From JBGCED01 sp045106055 (GTDB lineage Bacteria; Pseudomonadota; Alphaproteobacteria; CBDDJK01), in assembly GCA_045106055.1 (NCBI GenBank), contig JBGCED010000051.1, positions 1 through 12,297 of the forward strand: a stretch of 12,297 nt of DNA, read 5' to 3'. The position numbers and the translations under genes are program-made. Position 1 is the first letter of the stretch, and each line of letters starts with the position of its first letter. The notes under the pieces were generated by a model, which was not told the DNA's origin, made no database searches, and saw nothing but the letters and a program-made list of their open reading frames with translations. Positions 7,259 to 12,297 of the stretch are shown here, one piece after another.

Positions 7259-8606
7259 GTGCAAGGGCTTTCTTGCAATGTTCATAACCAATTAAGGGCA
7301 GCAAATCTTGCATTTTGGGACCATGATTCAATCCTGTTAATGCAAGCCGTAAGGGCAAAAATAAAGGCTTTCCCTTGCGCCCCGTAGCAGCTTTGATGGC
7401 TTTTACCCAATCATCATAAAGCGCATCACGGGCGGCTTGATCTTGGGGATTAAAACGCGCCGCTGCGGGCAAGCATTGCGCTGCCTGTTTTAAATAATCC
7501 GCATCTTCTGCTGTAAAATCGGGGCGGTGATGGGCTGCATCGCACACGAGAACCCAATGCGCAGCATCCGCTAATTTGGTTAAATTGCCTTGTACGGTTT
7601 CCCATAATGGCTTGGATATGCCCAGTTTTTCCAAGCGCGGTTGTGCATCTTCATAAGATAATGCCGCAACGCTGTTTTGATTAACGCTATCAAGCTGCGC
7701 CAAATCAAAGCGCGGGGCAGCTTTGCCAAATGCCGATATGTCAAAGCCTTTAATTAATTCATCCAGCGTTTCTGTGCCTTTTGCAGCCTCGCTGCTGCCA
7801 AGCCTCGCCAAATGGGCATTTAACGCCGCTGCTTCATAACCATCCGCCTCAAGCTCTTTTAGGGATAATCCGCCAATGCGTTTTGATAATTTTTCCCCGT
7901 CCGAACCCAGCATTAACGGCAAATGAATGAAATGGGGTGGGGTGAAGCCCAGTGCTTCAAATAATTCAACTTGAACGGCGGTGTTGGTCACATGATCCTC
8001 GCCGCGTAAAATATGGGTGGCATTCAATTCGCCATCATCCACCACGGAACTTAGGGTATAAAGCACGCGGCCATCTGCGCGAATAAGCACAGGATCGGAT
8101 AAATGCCCGCCCCCAAAATGAATTGATCCGCGCGCAATATCATCAAAACCAATCGGATTGCCGCTTAATTTAAACCGCCAATGGGGCTGTTCGCCCGCCG
8201 CTTGCTTCTGTGCGATTTGGGCGGCGGATAAATTCAATGCCGCGCGGTCATAAACAGGGGGCAATCCCCGTGATGCCTGCATTTTGCGCTTTAGCGATAA
8301 TTCTTCTTCGCTTTCAAAACAAGGATATAGCCGCCCCATTTCAATCAAACGATCGCGCGCCGCATCATAGCGGGCAATGCGGTCACTTTGGCGGGCAAAA
8401 CAATCCCAGTGAAGCCCAAGCCAATTCAGCCCATCATAAATCGCCTGTTCATATTCGGGGCGATTGCGTTGATGGTCCGTATCATCAATGCGCAGCATGA
8501 ATTTGCCATTCAGTGATTTTGCAAATAAATAATTTAACATGGCAATTCTGGCGTTACCAACATGCAAGTAACCCGTTGGGCTTGGGGCAAAACGAAACAG
8601 AACCAT
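7254..8606 (-). CDS. gltX: glutamyl-tRNA synthetase (GltX, class I)
   Basis: This enzyme charges tRNA-Glu with glutamate, and in organisms with GatCAB possibly also tRNA-Gln. The 450 residues are somewhat short but within the family range. The Rossmann catalytic domain opens with FRFAPSPTGYLHVGN, whose HVGN (15-18) is the HIGH motif. The KMSKS loop is KLSKR (239-243), preceded by LMLGSDGE. The IDDTD element and the RGEDHVTNT segment typical of GluRS follow the expected order, and the C-terminal third is the helical anticodon-binding region. AGGA (8613-8616 on the minus strand) lies 6 bases before the ATG. Length and the anticodon domain exclude the shorter GluQ-RS. Alphaproteobacteria commonly carry two GltX paralogues, so a second copy with split tRNA specificity may exist elsewhere. 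It is the first gene of the minus-strand pair with thiL. Confidence 0.94.
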   Translation of the reverse strand: MVLFRFAPSPTGYLHVGNARIAMLNYLFAKSLNGKFMLRIDDTDHQRNRPEYEQAIYDGLNWLGLHWDCFARQSDRIARYDAARDRLIEMGRLYPCFESEEELSLKRKMQASRGLPPVYDRAALNLSAAQIAQKQAAGEQPHWRFKLSGNPIGFDDIARGSIHFGGGHLSDPVLIRADGRVLYTLSSVVDDGELNATHILRGEDHVTNTAVQVELFEALGFTPPHFIHLPLMLGSDGEKLSKRIGGLSLKELEADGYEAAALNAHLARLGSSEAAKGTETLDELIKGFDISAFGKAAPRFDLAQLDSVNQNSVAALSYEDAQPRLEKLGISKPLWETVQGNLTKLADAAHWVLVCDAAHHRPDFTAEDADYLKQAAQCLPAAARFNPQDQAARDALYDDWVKAIKAATGRKGKPLFLPLRLALTGLNHGPKMQDLLPLIGYEHCKKALAQ

Positions 8607-8661
8607 GATCTATCCTAACATTTTAATTTATATGCGCCTGATTAAGTCAGCTTTAGTGACA

Positions 8662-8690
8662 GCTATAATAAATTCACCTTGCTAAGACAA
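8662..8690 (-). promoter_or_regulatory. candidate promoter for gltX-thiL
   Basis: On the minus strand, TTGTCT (8690-8685) and TATAGC (8667-8662) are separated by 17 bases, each matching the sigma-70 consensus at 4 of 6 positions. The predicted start of transcription is about 50 bases upstream of the gltX ATG. No competing element with better spacing was seen. Confidence 0.35.
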
Positions 8691-8768
8691 GCAAGAAACG
8701 AGGCGATGCGCTTAAATTCAATAAAAAGTAGTTTATATTTATAATTACATTTTTGTATTGCCGTTAAA

Positions 8769-8774
8769 TATAAT
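8769..8774 (+). promoter_or_regulatory. candidate -10 element upstream of the 65-residue gene
   Basis: This is an exact TATAAT hexamer in the divergent intergenic region, 64 bases before the ATG at 8839. No convincing -35 box exists at 16-18 bases. The surrounding DNA is so A/T-rich that chance hexamers are expected. Confidence 0.25.
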
Positions 8775-8838
8775 ATATGCTTAAATAGATTAATAATCAT
8801 ATATTATAAACCATTGATTGTATATAAAGGATTTACCC

Positions 8839-9036
8839 ATGCGCCCTCCTCGTCAGAAATTTATGAATGAAGATCATATTCAAGCAACGATTGATGCTGT
8901 GCTGTCGGTTACCGAAGATGGGGGCGCGGCTGGTCGCGAGCTAATTGATCATTATTATAAGATTAAAGATCGCGAACAGCAACGCGCATTTTTAAATATG
9001 GTTAAGGTTTTATCAAAAAAATCCCACCTTGGTTGA
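8839..9036 (+). CDS. small protein of unknown function (65 residues)
   Basis: The product is not recognised. The start ATG 8839 has a good AAAGGA (8826-8831) 7 bases upstream, which supports a real gene; the in-frame TTG at 8818 lies before this site and is rejected. The protein is soluble-looking and charged, with no signal or membrane segment and no cysteines. It opens MRPPRQKF and seems mostly helical: an acidic middle (NEDHIQATIDAVLSVTEDGG) precedes a basic amphipathic half (IDHYYKIKDREQQRAF, then VKVLSKKSHLG). Its codon pattern resembles its neighbours. It is divergent from gltX, separated by a 232-base intergenic region, and 86 bases ahead of the membrane-protein gene. A regulatory or adaptor role is possible but nothing shows it. 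Confidence 0.65.
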   Translation: MRPPRQKFMNEDHIQATIDAVLSVTEDGGAAGRELIDHYYKIKDREQQRAFLNMVKVLSKKSHLG

Positions 9037-9059
9037 TAGGAAGATCAGCAACGCAAACA

Positions 9060-9084
9060 AAAAGTTCTAAAGCTAGAAACTTTT
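9060..9084 (+). terminator. weak stem-loop between the 65-residue and 165-residue genes
   Basis: AAAAGTTCT (9060-9068) can pair with AGAAACTTTT (9075-9084) around a six-base loop, with one bulged base; the 3' arm ends in four T. The stem is A/T-rich and short of G/C pairs, so it would be a weak terminator or attenuator at best. Confidence 0.25.
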
Positions 9085-9122
9085 GAAATGTTGCCTAGAT
9101 TTTCATCAATCAAGGTATTATT

Positions 9123-9620
9123 ATGAGACAAGATCACGCCCAAAATGCCATGACCGAAATTGCGCTTGCGCTGGCAATGGCATTTTTTTCAATTATGGTG
9201 CTTGCGATGGTGTCCATGGGAACACAGGCGCATGATGCCAGTTCTGCTAACACCGCCGCCGATCTGGAACAAGGCGCAAATAAGCACGCATTTTATCAAT
9301 TCCTGCTAACGCCGCCCGCTGCAAGCGATCCTGCACACGCCTTAGCCGATCAAAGCCAAATGCTTGATGATCAGATTTTATTGATCATCGCGCATCAGGG
9401 TGTTTTTTATGATTCCGAATTAAAAACACTTGATTCTGGCACGCTTGCAGCCATGATAAATGCGCGCGGAGCATCAAAGCAGCGGATCATGCTTGCCATA
9501 TCCCCCAGCCTTTCAATGCAAGATGCGCTTAATCTTCAAGAAAATTTTAAAGGAAGCAAGGTTGAATTAACCCTGCTTAATGATGAATGGATGACCAGCT
9601 TACAAAGGATAGATCAATGA
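9123..9620 (+). CDS. single-pass membrane protein of unknown function, ExbD/TolR-like topology
   Basis: The 165 residues contain one strong N-terminal transmembrane helix (about residues 11-33, TEIALALAMAFFSIMVLAMV) after a short cytoplasmic end. A periplasmic part of about 130 residues follows. Glu12 sits at the membrane entry. The C-terminal part (RIMLAISPSLSMQDALNL, then KVELTLLNDEW) alternates strand and helix in a way reminiscent of ExbD/TolR or MotB-type stator partners, but the resemblance is by layout only and no MotA/TolQ partner is visible. AAGG (9112-9115) lies 7 bases before the ATG. The stop overlaps the next gene as ATGA, so it is probably made together with the lytic transglycosylase and may act with it at the cell wall. 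It could equally be a signal-anchored protein specific to this lineage. Confidence 0.7.
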   Translation: MRQDHAQNAMTEIALALAMAFFSIMVLAMVSMGTQAHDASSANTAADLEQGANKHAFYQFLLTPPAASDPAHALADQSQMLDDQILLIIAHQGVFYDSELKTLDSGTLAAMINARGASKQRIMLAISPSLSMQDALNLQENFKGSKVELTLLNDEWMTSLQRIDQ

Positions 9621-10585
9621 CCCTCCAAATCACACCTAAAATCACAGCTAAAATCACAGCAACGGAAAATTTTGCCAAAACATATCACAATGGCGCGTTT
9701 CGCGTCTTTTCAACGATCTTATTCTTAATGGGCGTTTTGTGTGTGTTGGGCAGCCATGCAAATATCGCAAGCGCCAGCCCCTATGGCTCAAACGCTTATA
9801 GCAAAGCAGAGATTCAGGCGATCATTGTGCAAGAGGCAAACCAGAATAAAGTTGTTCCCCCTGCGCTTGCCTTGGGGGTTGCCCAGATTGAATCTAATTT
9901 TAATCCAAAGGCGCTAAGTTCAGCAGGCGCGCGCGGCGTGATGCAAATCATGCCCGCAACCGCACGCGGTGAATTTAATGTCTCCGCAGATGTGCTTTAT
10001 GACCCCTTGACCAATATTCGCATTGGTATTTTATATTTGGAACGCCTATATCGCCAATATAATCAAAATTGGGAACATGCGCTTTCCCATTATAATGGCG
10101 GCACATTAAAGCGTAAAAATGGTCGCCATGTTGCCCATTCCTATACGGCGGGCTATGTTCAAAAAGTGATGAATGCGTCATTCAGCTTTGCTTCTGCCGA
10201 TACCAAGAACATGCTTGGCAGCGCGCTTGATCGCCATCAACAGCAAGCTTCCAGCACAGGTCAAGCCCGAATCAACCAAAATCAAGCCGCCGCCATGTCC
10301 TTATTGCTTCATCCTGAAACGGATACCCATTGGCAAGATTATTTATTGGCAGCCGATCAATTTCTGGACCCTGAAAATGCAGCCGCCATGCCCATTCGCA
10401 AGAAATTCACCGCAGGCCAGAAAATCGTAAATTTCACAAAAACCGAAGCCTATCAACAAGATCCCCGCTTTTTAGAAAAAGCAAAGAAATATCAGGCAAG
10501 CAATGCCCCCAATGGTTCTCGTTCGGCTGCAATCTTGAATCAGCGCAATCAATTTCGCACCGCATTTTTAAACAAAATCAACTAA
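9617..10585 (+). CDS. secreted lytic transglycosylase with SLT domain
   Basis: The enzyme cleaves peptidoglycan glycan strands in the periplasm, forming 1,6-anhydro ends. It has 322 residues. A leader with hydrophobic core FSTILFLMGVLCVLG ends near ANIASA-SPYG. The SLT (goose-lysozyme-like) domain covers about residues 68-195: catalytic Glu92 in AQIESNFNPKA, then GARGVMQIMPATA, YDPLTNIRIGILYL and LSHYNGG. About 130 residues after it are Gln/Ala-rich and not recognised. ATG 9617 was chosen because it overlaps the previous stop as ATGA and has AAAGGAT (9604-9610) upstream; the longer in-frame ATG at 9587 lies inside the preceding gene. YNGG replaces the more usual YNAG. The small VirB1/Slt70-like fold fits cell-wall remodelling or local opening for a secretion machine, but no such machine is in the window. 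Confidence 0.88.
   Translation: MTLQITPKITAKITATENFAKTYHNGAFRVFSTILFLMGVLCVLGSHANIASASPYGSNAYSKAEIQAIIVQEANQNKVVPPALALGVAQIESNFNPKALSSAGARGVMQIMPATARGEFNVSADVLYDPLTNIRIGILYLERLYRQYNQNWEHALSHYNGGTLKRKNGRHVAHSYTAGYVQKVMNASFSFASADTKNMLGSALDRHQQQASSTGQARINQNQAAAMSLLLHPETDTHWQDYLLAADQFLDPENAAAMPIRKKFTAGQKIVNFTKTEAYQQDPRFLEKAKKYQASNAPNGSRSAAILNQRNQFRTAFLNKIN
9636..9659 (+). repeat. 12-bp tandem duplication in the transglycosylase leader
   Basis: CTAAAATCACAG occurs twice back to back (9636-9647 and 9648-9659), in frame, giving the KITAKITA stretch just ahead of the signal peptide core. It lengthens only the N-region of the leader. Confidence 0.85.
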
Positions 10586-10587
10586 AA

Positions 10588-10593
10588 TATAAT
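10588..10593 (+). promoter_or_regulatory. candidate -10 element for the STAND-nuclease gene
   Basis: This is an exact TATAAT three bases after the transglycosylase stop. A start of transcription near 10600 would leave a leader of about 30 bases before ATG 10630. The best -35 candidate at 17-base spacing is only TTTTTA (10565-10570), so independent transcription is plausible but unproven. Confidence 0.3.
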
Positions 10594-10601
10594 TTTAAAA
10601 G

Positions 10602-10639
10602 TTTGAACCCATGACCAGCATTTGAACCCATGACCAGCA
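10602..10639 (+). repeat. perfect 19-bp tandem duplication over the start codon
   Basis: TTTGAACCCATGACCAGCA occurs at 10602-10620 and again, without mismatch or spacer, at 10621-10639. Each copy contains an ATG (10611 and 10630). Because 19 is not a multiple of three, the upstream ATG is out of frame and opens a four-codon reading frame (M-T-S-I) that stops at TGA 10623-10625, five bases before the real start. Confidence 0.95.
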
Positions 10640-12297
10640 ATAGCACATTTGAAATTACAGGGGGTCACATTGCGCAGCTAAATGATGCAGATTTGCGTGA
10701 TCTTATTGGTTTGCTTTGCGAAGCTGAATGTGTTCGAACGGGCATAAGCCCTGCTGGTGTGCGTTATGGCGGGCATCAAGATGCCCCAGATGGCGGCATT
10801 GATGTTATGGTTGAAGTGACAGAAATCCAGCCAAATGATGGTTTTATTCCGCGCAATATATCAGGGTTTCAGGTTAAAAAACCCAAAATGTCACCATCAT
10901 CCATAATATCAGAAATGATGCAAGCGGGTCAATTAAGACCAAAAATAAAGCAGCTGATCGCGCAAAAAGGCGCATATATCATAATAAGCTCTGGCGGCAT
11001 CACCGATTCAGCATATGGTAACCGCATTGGCGCAATGAAAACAGCCATTGCGGGCGAAGCAGGGCATGAAGATTTAAAAATTGATTTTTATGATCAAACG
11101 CGCATTGCAACATGGGTAAGGACGCATCCTGCCGTGATATTATGGGTTCGCGGCAAGATCGGGCAGCCACTTCAAGGCTGGAAGCCCTATGGCAATTGGT
11201 CATACGGAACAGATGAAGAATATATTTTGGATGAAGAAGCAAGGCTAATTAAACCAGACAATCAAATCGTTGCGATTGATAAAGGGCTATCTTGTTTACG
11301 GGAAATTTTAAATAAAGCAGGTTCATCGGTTCGCTTGGTCGGGCTGTCGGGGGTTGGCAAGACAAGGCTGGTTCAGGCATTATTTGATGAAAAAATCGGT
11401 GAAAACACGCTTTCCCCTTCGCTTGCTTGCTATGCTGATATATCGGATGATCCAATCCCCACGCCTGAAACTTTAATCAATCAACTTGCTAGCGCCCATC
11501 AACGCGCAATCATTATCATTGATAATTGCACGCCTGAACTGCATAGAGGGCTGGCAAGCACATGTAAGGGATCGGATCATATCAGCCTGCTGACGGTTGA
11601 ATATGATGTTAGAGATGATCTGCCAGAGGAAACGGAGGTGTTCAAGTTAGAAACCGCAAGCGCAAGGGTGATTGAGCAGATAATTTCAAAGCGATATACG
11701 CATATTCATCAAAAGGATGCGTATCGGATTGCCGATTTTTCTGATGGCAATGCGCGGGTGGCAATTGCACTGGCGAATACGGTCAAAAAAGGGGAAAGCC
11801 TATCTAATTTTCAAGATACGGTTCTTTTTGAACGGTTATTTTGGCAAAGAAACCAGCAAGATAATGATCTGTTAAAGGCGGCAGAAATATTGTCACTGGT
11901 CTATTCATTCAATGGCGAAGATATAGAACAAGATTCGCAGCTTGACCTTTTGGGGAAGCTGATTGATAAATCAGCAGGCGATCTGTTTCGCGATGTTGGT
12001 ACTTTAAAAGAACGCGGGCTAATACAATCGCGCGGTAAATGGCGCGCGCTGCTGCCCCAAGCGATTGCAAATAAGCTTGCCAAAGACGCGCTGAAAAAGA
12101 CGCATCAAGCTACCATCCATCAGGACATTATTAATTCAGTCAATGTTAATTCAGTCAATGTTAATTCAGGCAATGTTAATTCAGGCAAAGAACATTTAAT
12201 AAAATCTTTTTCGCGTCGTTTAAGCTATCTTCACGATAGCGAAGCGGCAGTTGAAATTGCTGCTAAATGGCTTGCGCCAGATGGCTTGATCGGCAAA
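10630..12297 (+). CDS. STAND NTPase with N-terminal PD-(D/E)xK nuclease domain, putative anti-phage effector (3' end beyond window)
   Basis: There are 556 codons with no stop, so the gene continues past the right edge. The N-terminal domain (about 1-180) carries a Mrr/RecB-like nuclease signature: DAPDGGIDVMVEV with Asp58, then FQVKK with Gln81 and Lys83 (the Q-x-K variant). A P-loop NTPase follows: Walker A GLSGVGKT (238-245), Walker B IIIIDN (Asp298), a sensor-like TVEYDVRDD (322-330, Arg328) and DGNARVAIALA (372-382), the usual STAND landmark. A winged-helix segment spans about 440-485. A repetitive Asn/Ser/Val linker (502-520) leads into a part that would be the ligand sensor. ATG 10630 is the first ATG after an in-frame TGA (10612), but no clear Shine-Dalgarno precedes it. 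STAND proteins with nuclease N-termini (AVAST/Avs and relatives) kill or arrest phage-infected cells on recognising a phage protein. That role is inferred from architecture; the trigger cannot be told. Confidence 0.8.
   Translation, partial: MTSNSTFEITGGHIAQLNDADLRDLIGLLCEAECVRTGISPAGVRYGGHQDAPDGGIDVMVEVTEIQPNDGFIPRNISGFQVKKPKMSPSSIISEMMQAGQLRPKIKQLIAQKGAYIIISSGGITDSAYGNRIGAMKTAIAGEAGHEDLKIDFYDQTRIATWVRTHPAVILWVRGKIGQPLQGWKPYGNWSYGTDEEYILDEEARLIKPDNQIVAIDKGLSCLREILNKAGSSVRLVGLSGVGKTRLVQALFDEKIGENTLSPSLACYADISDDPIPTPETLINQLASAHQRAIIIIDNCTPELHRGLASTCKGSDHISLLTVEYDVRDDLPEETEVFKLETASARVIEQIISKRYTHIHQKDAYRIADFSDGNARVAIALANTVKKGESLSNFQDTVLFERLFWQRNQQDNDLLKAAEILSLVYSFNGEDIEQDSQLDLLGKLIDKSAGDLFRDVGTLKERGLIQSRGKWRALLPQAIANKLAKDALKKTHQATIHQDIINSVNVNSVNVNSGNVNSGKEHLIKSFSRRLSYLHDSEAAVEIAAKWLAPDGLIGK
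12133..12188 (+). repeat. 15-bp in-frame tandem array in the STAND gene
   Basis: Three full units and one partial unit of AATTCAGTCAATGTT (12133-12147, 12148-12162, 12163-12177, 12178-12188) encode NSVNV, NSVNV, NSGNV and NSG. The first two are identical and the last two share a T-to-G change. Copy-number change would add or remove five residues without breaking the frame. Confidence 0.93.

Noticed and set aside
7255..7278. TTG 7278 as the thiL start
   Set aside because: It is a TTG within gltX with no visible ribosome-binding site and adds residues absent from ThiL proteins; in-frame ATGs at 7254, 7236 and 7212 are better.
7254..8606. GluQ-RS (tRNA-Asp queuosine glutamylation) instead of GltX
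   Set aside because: The protein has 450 residues with an anticodon-binding C-terminal region and the KLSKR loop; GluQ-RS is about 300 residues and lacks that domain.
8818..8838. TTG 8818 as the start of the 65-residue protein
   Set aside because: The AAAGGA ribosome-binding site lies downstream of this TTG and directly serves ATG 8839.
9587..9616. Upstream ATG (9587) for the lytic transglycosylase
   Set aside because: It lies within the preceding gene in another frame without a ribosome-binding site; ATG 9617 has AAAGGAT and an ATGA overlap.
10611..10625. ATG 10611 as the start of the STAND gene
   Set aside because: It stops after four codons (TGA 10623-10625) and is out of frame with the long reading frame from 10630.
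11000..12083. Minus-strand open frames within the STAND gene
   Set aside because: They are short, match no family, and lie opposite a continuous plus-strand frame with clear domain motifs, so they are shadow frames.
12133..12188. Possible CRISPR-like array
   Set aside because: The units are contiguous 15-mers without spacers and lie in frame inside a coding region, so this is a simple tandem repeat.
1..12297. Mobile element or prophage boundary around the STAND gene
   Set aside because: No transposase, integrase, tRNA target or long terminal inverted or direct repeats are seen; the only flanking repeat is the local 19-bp duplication. A border could still lie beyond the right edge.

Overview
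The window looks like chromosome from an AT-leaning proteobacterium, most likely an alphaproteobacterium. The evidence is the housekeeping gene set (purK, thiL and a gltX of the 'TGYLHVGN' type), the mixed A/T-rich intergenic DNA and the codon use. The lineage is an inference and I cannot name a genus. There are ten protein genes, no RNA genes, no CRISPR array and no recognisable transposase or integrase.

Layout. Bases 1-363 are noncoding and carry a near-consensus Fur box just ahead of a plus-strand run of five tightly packed genes (364-6151): a ferric-iron ABC importer (periplasmic binding protein, fused two-domain permease, ATPase), then purK, then a VTT/TVP38-type membrane protein. The gaps are overlaps or at most 17 bases, so all five may be one Fur-controlled transcript. 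Converging on it is a minus-strand pair, gltX then thiL (8606 down to 6163), overlapping by a TGATG junction. From 8607 a plus-strand section follows: a 65-residue orphan protein, a single-pass membrane protein of unknown function coupled by an ATGA overlap to a lytic transglycosylase, and finally a large gene from 10630 that runs off the right edge with at least 556 codons.

That last gene has no stop codon in the window. Its product has an N-terminal PD-(D/E)xK (Mrr-like) nuclease signature, a P-loop STAND-type NTPase core and a winged-helix segment, with a sensor region presumably beyond the edge. This is the architecture of nuclease-armed STAND anti-phage proteins (AVAST/Avs-like). It is the strongest candidate for an undescribed or poorly described system here.

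A second theme is short perfect or near-perfect tandem duplications at or near gene starts and junctions: 19 bp over the start codon of the STAND gene, 13 bp over the gltX stop/thiL start, 12 bp in the transglycosylase leader, and two in-frame 15-bp-period arrays, one at the purK N-terminus and one in a STAND linker. They suggest frequent replication slippage or short-duplication events in this genome, and several change which start codon is available.
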